Assembly: GCA_031421855.1 (NCBI GenBank)
Contig: JANOPN010000038.1
Coordinates: forward strand, 1-35,074
DNA from: JAAFHN01 sp031421855
GTDB taxonomy: Bacteria > Pseudomonadota > Gammaproteobacteria > Burkholderiales > Burkholderiaceae_C
DNA length: 35,074 nt
Direction of reading: 5' to 3'
Part shown: one piece after another, positions 23,316 to 31,586 of the stretch
Layout: each line of letters opens with the position of its first letter
Position numbering within the stretch: position 1 is the first letter of the stretch
Made by a program: the position numbers and the translations under genes
The notes under the pieces: model-generated
The model's input: the letters and a program-made list of their open reading frames with translations, nothing else
Databases searched by the model: none
Told to the model about the DNA's origin: nothing

Positions 23316-24803
23316 ATGATCATGGAAAATTTTGCACCGGTGATGTTCGCCGGGCTGATTGTGGTGATGCTGATCGGATTTCCGGTCGCATTTTCTTTGG
23401 CGGCGCTGGGTCTGGGCTGTGGGTTCTTCGCGATCCACATGGGCTGGTTTCCAGCCGCGTTCATGGGCAATTTGCCGCTGGCGGTATTTTCGATTTTGTC
23501 CACCGAGCTGTTGCTGGCGATTCCGTTTTTCACATTCATGGGGATCATCCTAGAAAAGTGCGGACTTGCCGAAGACATGCTCGACTCGATGGGCCAATTG
23601 TTTGGCCCAGCGCGCGGCGGCTTGGGCTACTCGGTCATCATCGTGGGCTTCATCTTGGGTGCGATCACGGGCACGGTTGCCGGTCAGGTGATCGCCATGG
23701 CGTTGATCTCATTGCCGGTGATGATGCGCTGGAACTACAACCCGCGCTACATGACAGGCGTACTCGCCGCGTCTGGCACGATCACACAACTCGTGCCACC
23801 GTCATTGGTTTTGGTGGTCTTGGCTGACCAGCTTGGCAAACCAGTCGGCGACATGTACAAGGGCGCTTGGGGCCCGTCAATTTTGCAAGTATTGATGTTC
23901 ATGGCGTATACCTTCGCCTTGACTCGATTGCGGCCTAACGACTTGCCCCCAATGCCAAAGAGCGCGCGCACACTGCAAGGCTGGGCACTTTGGTCTAAGT
24001 GTTTACGCGGCATCGTACCGTCGATGATTTTGATCTTCACTGTGCTGGGGTCCATGGGCGGATTGCCGTTCCAAAACACCGCCATCGCCACCCCGACCGA
24101 GGCCGGCGCCATGGGCGTCGTCGGCGCGCTGCTACTCGCCGCCATGAACAAGCGCCTAACCAAGCACCTGCTTTGGGAGGCCATGGAGGGCACCATGCGA
24201 TTGACCGCCATGGTCGTGTTCATCTTGATCGGTTCGCGGGTGTTTAGCCAGGTGTTCCAAGGGGTTGACGGCGCGCTTTGGGTCGAGCACTTACTGACTG
24301 GCCTGCCCGGAGGACAAGTTGGCTTTTTGATTGTGGTGAACGTGTTTGTGTTCTTCTTGGCGTTTTTCCTTGATTTCTTCGAGATCGCGTTCATCATCGT
24401 CCCGATGCTTGCGCCAGTTGCCGAAAAACTCGGTATCAATCTCATTTGGTTCGGCGTGCTGCTGTGCGTGAATTTGCAAACCAGCTTCATGCACCCGCCG
24501 TTTGGGTTCGCGCTCTTCTATCTCCGCGGCATCGCCGACACGCTCTACAAAGAGAAGCGGATCCCCAAACCAGTGCTGTCAAACGACATCTATTTGGGTG
24601 CGATTCCATGGGTGATCATGCAGCTCGTGCTCGTGGCAATTGTGATCTTCGTGCCTGAGACCGTGACGACATTCCTGGACAAAGAGAAAGTCATCGACAT
24701 TGACAAGGTCAAGATCGAGATCCAAAACGAAGTCGCTCAGCCCGTGCTTTCAGCGGATGAAGAGAAAAAGCGCATGGACGACCTCTTCAAGCCTAAGCCT
24801 TGA
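23316..24803 (+). CDS. dctM: TRAP transporter large permease (DctM)
   Basis: A 495-residue membrane protein of the DctM family with about twelve spans; the start ATG follows a GAGGT ribosome site. It is longer than the usual 425-residue DctM, both from an inserted loop (around NDLPPMPKSARTLQGWALW) and from a charged C-terminal tail of about 50 residues (KEKVIDIDKVKIEIQNEV..DDLFKPKP). Longer members are often linked to transport of 2-oxo acids, mannitol or chloroaromatic acids. The stop TGA shares one base with the next gene's ATG. Confidence 0.95.
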   Translation: MIMENFAPVMFAGLIVVMLIGFPVAFSLAALGLGCGFFAIHMGWFPAAFMGNLPLAVFSILSTELLLAIPFFTFMGIILEKCGLAEDMLDSMGQLFGPARGGLGYSVIIVGFILGAITGTVAGQVIAMALISLPVMMRWNYNPRYMTGVLAASGTITQLVPPSLVLVVLADQLGKPVGDMYKGAWGPSILQVLMFMAYTFALTRLRPNDLPPMPKSARTLQGWALWSKCLRGIVPSMILIFTVLGSMGGLPFQNTAIATPTEAGAMGVVGALLLAAMNKRLTKHLLWEAMEGTMRLTAMVVFILIGSRVFSQVFQGVDGALWVEHLLTGLPGGQVGFLIVVNVFVFFLAFFLDFFEIAFIIVPMLAPVAEKLGINLIWFGVLLCVNLQTSFMHPPFGFALFYLRGIADTLYKEKRIPKPVLSNDIYLGAIPWVIMQLVLVAIVIFVPETVTTFLDKEKVIDIDKVKIEIQNEVAQPVLSADEEKKRMDDLFKPKP

Positions 24804-25273
24804 TGCTGGGCAGTTTTCAGCCCTTATCGCCCGGCTCAATCGAGAGCCGGGCGTTCTCGATTGTGTTCCGTTGCATCGCCGTCGCACTGGGTGGCGGTAG
24901 CGTGATTTGGTTTGTGTTCCTGGGGTCTAGCGGCAAACTCGACGGCATGGGCAACTTCAGCCTCGTGCTGCTCGCCCTTTTCATGATGGCGATTTTTGTG
25001 TGGGCAATTTTGCGCAGCGTCACCCGCGTCAATCCGACGGGTCTGGAGCAAACATGGATTTGGACTAAGCGCCTACCCTATGCCGAAATCGTCTATGCCA
25101 AGCTCTTTCGGATCCGCGGTCTAGAGATGCTGATCGCGCCGCGCTTGTACGTGCGCAGCACCGACTTTAAGATCATGACGTTTTACGCAATCGATGCGGC
25201 TGTGTTGGATGAATTTTTACGGATCGAGAACGAGTTGCGCAAGATCAACGGACTGCCACTTCGTGAGCGCTGA
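24803..25273 (+). CDS. Small membrane protein of unknown function, coupled to dctM
   Basis: A 156-residue protein with two membrane spans (residues about 24-42 and 51-70) and a C-terminal soluble part containing LYVRSTDFKIMTFYAIDAAVLDEFLR, which resembles a small PH-like fold, though this is a guess. Its ATG shares a base with the dctM stop (TGATG), a strong sign of co-translation. It is not one of the known TRAP components. A terminator follows 45 bp after its stop codon. Confidence 0.75.
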   Translation: MLGSFQPLSPGSIESRAFSIVFRCIAVALGGGSVIWFVFLGSSGKLDGMGNFSLVLLALFMMAIFVWAILRSVTRVNPTGLEQTWIWTKRLPYAEIVYAKLFRIRGLEMLIAPRLYVRSTDFKIMTFYAIDAAVLDEFLRIENELRKINGLPLRER

Positions 25274-25317
25274 CTTGGTGACTTAAATCAACGTCAAACC
25301 AAGACCGATCAACCAAC

Positions 25318-25345
25318 AAAAAACCCGACCTAGGTCGGGTTTTTT
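25318..25345. terminator. Bidirectional rho-independent terminator
   Basis: AAAAAACCCGACC on the left is mirrored by GGTCGGGTTTTTT around a central TA, giving an A-run, GC-rich stem and T-run on both strands. It lies between the convergent dctQM-orf transcript and the dctP gene and can end both. Confidence 0.93.
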
Positions 25346-25351
25346 GTTGAA

Positions 25352-25371
25352 AGAAGCCCAAAAGGGCTTCT
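25352..25371 (-). terminator. Second hairpin after dctP
   Basis: AGAAGCCC and GGGCTTCT form a perfect eight-base stem with a four-base loop, about 15 bp after the dctP stop codon. The following bases on the minus strand (TTCAACAAAAAA) are only weakly T-rich, so it is probably a helper to the bidirectional terminator beside it. Confidence 0.55.
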
Positions 25372-25386
25372 GATTCAATCAAAGCT

Positions 25387-26466
25387 TCACAGCTTTTGAG
25401 CTTGCATGAAGTCGTCAAATCCGGCTTCAGCGAAGCGGAACCACAAATTGGTATCGGCGCGAAACTTGCTGTAGTCGTCGTATATCTTCTTCCAATCAGG
25501 GTTCTTAACTGAAAGCTCGCCATAAAGAGCCATCGACTCTTTAAATGCGGCGTCCATCACGTCCTTCGGAAAGCGGAACAGCTTGGTGCCATTGCCAACC
25601 AATTGACGCAGCGCAGCAGGGTTCTTCGCGTCATAACGAGCTTGCATGTCCACGTGAGCGTGCGACGCTGCTGCTTCGATGATGGCTTTGTTCTCAGCGG
25701 ACAAGGCATTGAAGGCTTTGTCGTTGATGAAGAAATCAAGCTGTGGACCACCCTCCCACCAGCCTGGGTAGTAATAGTTCGGCGCAACTTTGTTGAAGCC
25801 AAGCTTTTGATCGTCATATGGACCGACCCACTCCGCGGCGTCGATCGTGCCCTTCTCAAGCGCCGAGTAGATTTCGCCGCCTGGAATATTTTGTGGCACA
25901 CCGCCCAAACGCTCGAACACGCGACCGGCGAAGCCACCAATGCGCATTTTCATGCCTTTGAGGTCAGCCGCCGACTTGATTTCTTTGCGATACCAGCCAC
26001 CCATTTGCGCGCCAGTGTTGCCACCCGCGAAGTTGATGATGTTGTATTTGGCGTAGAACTCGCGCATGAGTTTCAGGCCATTGCCTTCGTACATCCAAGC
26101 GGTCATTTGGCGGCTGTTCAAACCGAACGGGATTGCACAACCGAGTGCAAAAGCTTCGTTTTTGCCGTGGAAGTAATACGGCGCCGTGTGCGCCATTTCG
26201 ACCGAGCCCTGCTGCACGGCATCAACCACGCCAAACGGTGGCGTGATCTCGCCACCCGCGTGCACGGAGATCTCAAACTTGCCACCAGACATGGCCTTGA
26301 CCGACTTGGAGAAGGTCTCAGCGGCACCAAAGATGGTGTCAAGCGCTTTGGGGAAACTCGACGACAAACGCCAACGCACCGCTGCTTGCGCATGCACGGC
26401 GGGCGCAACACCCGCTGCCAGCACGCCGGCGATGCCAGCGTTCTTGATTACTAAACGACGATCCAT
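25387..26466 (-). CDS. dctP: TRAP transporter periplasmic binding protein (DctP/TakP-like)
   Basis: A 359-residue solute-binding protein. The ATG at 26466 follows a GGAG site and gives an RR-containing export signal (MDRRLVIKNAGIAGVLAAG, cleavage near VHAQ). The family features are clear: KMRIGGFAGRVFERLGGVPQNIPGGEIYSALEKGTIDAAEWVGPYDD and YYYPGWWEGGPQLDFFIN. The PGWWE stretch is typical of TakP-like receptors, which bind 2-oxo acids, often with a metal. The ligand is thus probably a 2-oxo or hydroxy acid, by analogy. It belongs functionally with dctQM on the opposite strand; such a converging split is less common than a single P-Q-M operon. Confidence 0.94.
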   Translation of the reverse strand: MDRRLVIKNAGIAGVLAAGVAPAVHAQAAVRWRLSSSFPKALDTIFGAAETFSKSVKAMSGGKFEISVHAGGEITPPFGVVDAVQQGSVEMAHTAPYYFHGKNEAFALGCAIPFGLNSRQMTAWMYEGNGLKLMREFYAKYNIINFAGGNTGAQMGGWYRKEIKSAADLKGMKMRIGGFAGRVFERLGGVPQNIPGGEIYSALEKGTIDAAEWVGPYDDQKLGFNKVAPNYYYPGWWEGGPQLDFFINDKAFNALSAENKAIIEAAASHAHVDMQARYDAKNPAALRQLVGNGTKLFRFPKDVMDAAFKESMALYGELSVKNPDWKKIYDDYSKFRADTNLWFRFAEAGFDDFMQAQKL

Positions 26467-26684
26467 GTGGACTCCAGTATTTAGGATGATGAAAGACGCG
26501 AACAAGAGAAAAAGGCCCGATGGGTTGAAACTGATCGCGCAGCACAACCCGCCCAGAAACTCAGCCTTGAACCTATCTCAATTTTATGAACCGAAGGCGA
26601 AATCCGCTGACGGGTTTTCCCTTGACATTAACCCTAAAGACCGAAGGGTTCAGCCTGCTGCAAGCTTGGACTCAAGCCCAAAGA
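26467..26684. other. Intergenic region between dctP and dxs
   Basis: It must contain the dctP promoter (minus strand) and the end of the dxs transcript. The only structure I see is a six-base stem, AACCCT and AGGGTT, at about 26631-26651, with no T-run; it could weakly end dxs. No gene was found. Confidence 0.4.
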
Positions 26685-28565
26685 TCAAGCCGCCAACGGC
26701 ACTTCAGCTGCCCGCAGCAAATCGGCAAAGCGGGTGCGAACACTGGCCTCGATGCCGGTTGAATCCAGTCCTTGCATGGCCAAAAGCTTGGCTGGATCTC
26801 CGTGCTCCAAAAACACGTCTTTCAAACCCAAGCACAGCACCGGCACATTAATGCCCGCAGCTTGAAGCGCCTCAATGACAGCGCTACCTGCACCACCCAT
26901 CGTGGCCCCCTCTTCGACGGTGACCAATGCATCGTGCGAGTTGGCCAGCTCAAGCAGCAAAGCGTCGTCGAGCGGCTTTGCCCATCGCATGTTCGCGACC
27001 GTCGCGCCCAAATTTTTGCCCGCAGTGACCGCACCGTACAAAACCGTGCCAAACGCCAAAATCGCGACGGTTTTACCCTCAACACGAACCTCGCCCTTTG
27101 CATAGGGCAGCCCAACCAAACTCAAGTCGCAGGCTACGCCCGCGCCAGAACCGCGCGGGTAACGTACAGCGACCGGGTGGTTTTGTGCATAGGCCGTGCT
27201 GAGCAATTGGCGGGTTTCGCGCTCATCCGCCGGGCAGGCAATCGCCATGTTGGGGATGCAGCGCAAATACGAGATGTCATACGCACCGCAGTGGGTTGCG
27301 CCGTCCGCACCGACGATGCCGGCGCGATCCAACGCAAACACGACTGGCAAGTTTTGAAGTGCGACATCGTGAATCAGCTGGTCGTAGCCGCGCTGTAAAA
27401 ACGTCGAGTAAATCGCGACCACCGGCTTCAAGCCTTCGCAGGCCAAACCGGCCGCGAACGTCACCGCATGCTGCTCGGCAATGCCCACGTCGTGATATCG
27501 ATCTGGAAACCGTTGATGAAACTCGACCATGCCCGAGCCTTCGCGCATGGCAGGCGTGATGCCCACGAGCTTGGGGTCGGCCTGTGCCATGTCGCAAAGC
27601 CACTGGCCAAAAACCTGCGTGAAACTGACTTTTGGCGGTGCTGCGGGCTTGACCAAGCCAATCTTGGGATCAAATTTTCCTGGGCCATGGTAATTCACCG
27701 GATCTGCCTCGGCCAAGGCATAGCCTTTGCCCTTTTGGGTTACCACATGCAAAAACTGTGGCCCTTTGAGGCCCTTCATGTTCTCGAGCGTCGGAATCAA
27801 CGAGTCCAGATCGTGGCCGTCGATTGGACCCACGTAGTTGAATCCGAAATACTCAAACAAAGTCGCCGGAACAACCATGCCTTTGGCATGCGACTCAAAT
27901 CGTTTGGCCAACTGAAAAAGCGGCGGCGCGACTTTGAGCACTTGTTTGGCGGCTGATTTGCCCGCCGCGTAAAACCGACCGCTCATGAGCTGAGCCAAGT
28001 AGCGGTTCAAGGCCCCAACGGGCGGGCTGATGCTCATGTCGTTGTCGTTCAAGATCACCAACATGTTCACGTCTGAGACGCCAACGTTGTTCATCGCTTC
28101 GAATGCCATTCCCGCCGTCATGGCACCGTCGCCAATGATGGCCACCACTTGGCGGTCAATGCCTTGCAGCTTGGCAGCCGTCGCCATGCCCAGCGCAGCT
28201 GAGATCGATGTGCTGCTGTGTGCTGTGCCAAAGGTGTCGTATTCGCTCTCGGCGCGCACCGGAAACCCGCTCAAACCGCCAAACTGCTTGAGCGTGGACA
28301 TGCGATCACGCCGCCCAGTGAGGATCTTGTGTGGGTAAGTCTGGTGGCCCACGTCCCAAACCAAACGGTCATGCGGCGTGTTGTAAACCGCGTGCAGGGC
28401 AACGGTCAACTCGACGGTCCCCAAGTTGCTGCTGAGGTGCCCGCCTGTTTTTGCCACCGAATTGAGAACAAATTGCCTCAATTCATCAGCCACCTGCTTC
28501 AGCTCAGGTCGGCCCAGGGCACGCAGGTCGGCAGGGTCTTGGATGGTGTGCAAAAGCTCAGTCAT
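26685..28565 (-). CDS. dxs: 1-deoxy-D-xylulose-5-phosphate synthase
   Basis: A full-length 626-residue thiamine-diphosphate enzyme that joins pyruvate and glyceraldehyde 3-phosphate in the first step of the MEP isoprenoid pathway. The start ATG at 28565 follows ACGAGG and gives MTELLHTIQDPADLR. Visible motifs are GDGAMTAGMAFEAMNN..NDNDMSIS (diphosphate and magnesium binding), DVGIAEQHAVTFAAGLA with the catalytic glutamate, and DRAGIVGADGATHCG. The 3' end is intact. It is divergent from polA with 50 bp between the start codons, so the two promoters must overlap or lie inside genes. Confidence 0.98.
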   Translation of the reverse strand: MTELLHTIQDPADLRALGRPELKQVADELRQFVLNSVAKTGGHLSSNLGTVELTVALHAVYNTPHDRLVWDVGHQTYPHKILTGRRDRMSTLKQFGGLSGFPVRAESEYDTFGTAHSSTSISAALGMATAAKLQGIDRQVVAIIGDGAMTAGMAFEAMNNVGVSDVNMLVILNDNDMSISPPVGALNRYLAQLMSGRFYAAGKSAAKQVLKVAPPLFQLAKRFESHAKGMVVPATLFEYFGFNYVGPIDGHDLDSLIPTLENMKGLKGPQFLHVVTQKGKGYALAEADPVNYHGPGKFDPKIGLVKPAAPPKVSFTQVFGQWLCDMAQADPKLVGITPAMREGSGMVEFHQRFPDRYHDVGIAEQHAVTFAAGLACEGLKPVVAIYSTFLQRGYDQLIHDVALQNLPVVFALDRAGIVGADGATHCGAYDISYLRCIPNMAIACPADERETRQLLSTAYAQNHPVAVRYPRGSGAGVACDLSLVGLPYAKGEVRVEGKTVAILAFGTVLYGAVTAGKNLGATVANMRWAKPLDDALLLELANSHDALVTVEEGATMGGAGSAVIEALQAAGINVPVLCLGLKDVFLEHGDPAKLLAMQGLDSTGIEASVRTRFADLLRAAEVPLAA

Positions 28566-28615
28566 AACCTCGTATTTTCGCCGAATCTGCGGCCGCCTCA
28601 AGCGACAATGTTGTG

Positions 28616-31411
28616 ATGACCACTAAAGCCCCCCGACTCGTCTTGGTAGACGGCTCCAGCTATTTGTACCGCGCCTTTCACGGCATGCCCGATTTGCGAG
28701 CGGTCGCGGGCGACCCAACGAGTGCACCGACCGGGGCAATTCGCGGGGTGATCAACATGATGCGTGCGCTGCGCGAGCAGCAACCGAGTGAGTTTGCTGC
28801 ATGCGTATTTGATGCCAAAGGCCCCACCTTTCGCGACACGATTTACGCTGACTACAAGGGTACTCGCTCGCCGATGCCTGACGATTTGCGCACCCAAATT
28901 GACCCAATTCACGAAATCGTGCGCCTGATGGGCTGGCCGGTGTTGACGGTGCCCGGCGTCGAAGCTGACGACGTGATTGGTACGCTGGCGCGTCGCGCCG
29001 AGGCGCTGGGCATGGACGTTTTAATCTCCAGCGGCGACAAAGACTTGAGTCAACTGGTAACCGAGCGCATCACGGTGCTCGACACCATGAACAACAAACG
29101 CCGCGATGTGGCGGGCGTGACAGCTGAGTTTGGGGTCTCGCCGTCACAAATGATCGATTTTCAGACTTTGGTCGGCGATACCGTCGACAACGTACCCGGA
29201 GTCGAAAAAGTCGGCCCTAAAACCGCTGCCAAGTGGCTCGCCGAGTACGGCTCGCTGGACGCACTGGTCGCCCGATCAGCAGAAATCAAAGGCGCAGTCG
29301 GCGAAAACTTACGCAAGGCTCTGCCTTGGCTTGCGACCGGTCGGTCGCTGGTCACCATCAAAATCGACTGCGATTTGAGCGACTATTTACCCAATTGGCC
29401 AGCTATAGAAAACCTAGCACTCAGCCCAGAAGACTCGGTGACCACAGCGGTATTTTTCGAGAAATATGGCTTCAAGAGCCTCATGACGCGTGTTGCCGAC
29501 AAAAAGCTGACACCCAAAGGCGATGCGCCGATCGCGATCGATGCCGCAACCCCAACCACCAGCGACTTGTTTGGCGGCGCTGATACAGGCCTGGGTGAGC
29601 CGTCCAACGTCGAAGTCGTCACCACACGCGAGCAACTCCAAGCTTGGCTGGCTCGCATCAGCGCCGCGACACTGACCGCCGTGGACACCGAGACCACATC
29701 GCTCAATGAGATGCGAGCCGAGATCGTCGGCATCTCGTTCAGCACCGCCGTAGGCGAAGCCTGCTACATCCCGCTAACCCATGCGGCACCGGGCGACGAA
29801 GGCGTGGCACAACAGCTGCCAATTGTGGAAGTGCTGGCGACGCTCAAGCCCTGGTTCGAAAACCCTGCACATGCCAAGCTTGGGCAACACGTCAAATATG
29901 ACCGCCATGTTTTGGCAAACCACGGCATTGAAGTGGAGGGTTTCGTGCACGACACCATGCTGCAAAGCTACGTGTTGGAGGTTCACAAACCCCACGGGCT
30001 AGAGAGCTTGGCGCTGCGCCATGCGGGTCGAAAGGGCTTGAGTTTTGAAGACCTTTGTGGAAAAGGCGTCCATCAAATCGGATTCGCGCAGGTCTTGGTT
30101 GCGAAGGCAGCGCAATATTCGGGCGAAGACTGCGACTTCACACTCGACGTGCACCATCGCTTGTGGCCACAGATCGAGGCCAATCCGGGGCTCAAATTCA
30201 TCTACGAGCTAGAGATCACATCCAGTGAGTCGCTCTACCGCATTGAACGAAACGGCGTGCAGATTGACGCGGCTTCACTCGCCACCCAAAGCCACGAATT
30301 AGGCCTGCGCATCGTGGCACTTGAAACCCAAGCCCACGAACTCGCAGGTCAGCCGTTTAATCTCAGCTCACCGAAGCAAATTGGTGACATTTTCTTCACC
30401 AAACTTGGCTTGCCCGTCATCAAAAAGACGGCCACCGGAGCGCCCAGCACGGACGAGGAGGTGCTAGAAAAACTGGCTGAAGACTACCCGCTGCCTGCCA
30501 AAATTTTGGAGCACCGTGGTCTTGCCAAACTCAAAGGCACCTATACCGACAAGTTGGCTCAACTCGCCCACCCGCGCACTGGTCGGGTGCACACGCATTA
30601 CGGGCAAGCCGTTGCTGTGACGGGTCGTTTGTCGAGCAACGACCCCAACTTGCAAAACATCCCCATTCGCACAACCGAAGGGCGGCGCGTTCGCGAAGCT
30701 TTTGTTGCGCCTGCTGGCAGCTTGATTGCGAGCGCCGATTACAGCCAGATTGAGCTTCGAATCATGGCGCACCTGAGCGAGGACGCCGCCTTGCTCAGCG
30801 CATTCGCCAACGGCATCGACGTGCACCGCGCGACCGCTGCGGAGGTCTTCGGCCTCAGCGCCGATCATGTCAGTACCGAGCAGCGCCGCTACGCAAAAGT
30901 CATTAATTTTGGCTTGATTTACGGCATGGGCGCTTATGGCTTGGCGCGCGCGCTGAACATCGACAACACGGCTGCCAAGAACTACATCGAGCGCTATTTC
31001 ACCCGTTTTTCGGGGGTCAAGCAGTACATGGACCAAACCAAACTCACGGCGCGCAGCAAAGGCTACGTTGAAACGGTTTTTGGTCGGCGCTTGGTGTTGC
31101 CCGAGATCAACAGCCCCAATGGGCCAAGGCGTGCGGGTGCCGAGCGAGCAGCCATCAACGCACCCATGCAAGGCACAGCGGCCGACCTCATCAAACTCAG
31201 CATGAACGCGGTGCAGTCTGAGATTGACACACTCGGATTGAAGACAAAAATCATCATGCAAGTGCACGACGAACTGGTGTTTGAGCTGCCAGAAGGCGAG
31301 TTGGACTGGGTGAAAACTCAGGTTCCACGCCTGATGGCGAGCGTGGCGGCATTGAAAGTGCCGTTGCTGGCCGAGGTGGGGTTTGGCGGCAATTGGGATC
31401 AAGCGCATTGA
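28616..31411 (+). CDS. polA: DNA polymerase I
   Basis: A 931-residue polymerase with all three activities. Residues 1 to about 290 are the 5'-3' exonuclease (VDGSSYLYRAFHG, SSGDKDLSQLV, LVGDTVDNVPGV). The 3'-5' proofreading domain keeps its acidic residues (DTETTSLNEM, KYDRHVLANHG, YSGEDCDF). The polymerase motifs A (DYSQIELRIMAHLSED), B (RRYAKVINFGLIYGMGAYG) and C (QVHDELVFELPE) are complete. It fills gaps in repair and removes RNA primers. I use the ATG at 28616; the GTG just before it is also possible. A repeat A copy begins 12 bp after the stop codon. Confidence 0.98.
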   Translation: MTTKAPRLVLVDGSSYLYRAFHGMPDLRAVAGDPTSAPTGAIRGVINMMRALREQQPSEFAACVFDAKGPTFRDTIYADYKGTRSPMPDDLRTQIDPIHEIVRLMGWPVLTVPGVEADDVIGTLARRAEALGMDVLISSGDKDLSQLVTERITVLDTMNNKRRDVAGVTAEFGVSPSQMIDFQTLVGDTVDNVPGVEKVGPKTAAKWLAEYGSLDALVARSAEIKGAVGENLRKALPWLATGRSLVTIKIDCDLSDYLPNWPAIENLALSPEDSVTTAVFFEKYGFKSLMTRVADKKLTPKGDAPIAIDAATPTTSDLFGGADTGLGEPSNVEVVTTREQLQAWLARISAATLTAVDTETTSLNEMRAEIVGISFSTAVGEACYIPLTHAAPGDEGVAQQLPIVEVLATLKPWFENPAHAKLGQHVKYDRHVLANHGIEVEGFVHDTMLQSYVLEVHKPHGLESLALRHAGRKGLSFEDLCGKGVHQIGFAQVLVAKAAQYSGEDCDFTLDVHHRLWPQIEANPGLKFIYELEITSSESLYRIERNGVQIDAASLATQSHELGLRIVALETQAHELAGQPFNLSSPKQIGDIFFTKLGLPVIKKTATGAPSTDEEVLEKLAEDYPLPAKILEHRGLAKLKGTYTDKLAQLAHPRTGRVHTHYGQAVAVTGRLSSNDPNLQNIPIRTTEGRRVREAFVAPAGSLIASADYSQIELRIMAHLSEDAALLSAFANGIDVHRATAAEVFGLSADHVSTEQRRYAKVINFGLIYGMGAYGLARALNIDNTAAKNYIERYFTRFSGVKQYMDQTKLTARSKGYVETVFGRRLVLPEINSPNGPRRAGAERAAINAPMQGTAADLIKLSMNAVQSEIDTLGLKTKIIMQVHDELVFELPEGELDWVKTQVPRLMASVAALKVPLLAEVGFGGNWDQAH

Positions 31412-31423
31412 ACGCAGTTGCTT

Positions 31424-31527
31424 TTGGACTTACGCAAAATTGTCCCAGCAAGGCGCAGCGACGACGACAGTGCGAGTAGCACGGCTAGGAGCTGCAACGC
31501 CGCTGGGGCGGTTTTGCGTAAGTCCTG
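31424..31527 (+). repeat. Repeat A copy 4
   Basis: A complete 104-bp copy with perfect 14-base ends (GGACTTACGCAAAA and TTTTGCGTAAGTCC), but without TA at its outer edges. It lies between polA and the next gene, ending 59 bp before that gene's ATG. Its interior is nearly identical to copy 3, so both may have spread recently. Confidence 0.92.
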
Positions 31528-31586
31528 TGTTTTTTTCGGTCACAATTTGTGTTGAGTACTTTATACAACAGTCAATCCAATCAGCC

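Noticed and set aside
25603..26454. Plus-strand open frame opposite dctP
   Set aside because: dctP has a signal peptide, a GGAG site and the full family sequence; the plus-strand frame looks like no protein.
30464..31408. Long minus-strand open frame opposite polA
   Set aside because: It covers the conserved polymerase motifs A to C of polA and has no family features.
31383..31586. N-terminal extension of the large membrane protein through repeat A
   Set aside because: The repeat is non-coding elsewhere, and the ATG at 31587 starts directly at a membrane anchor.
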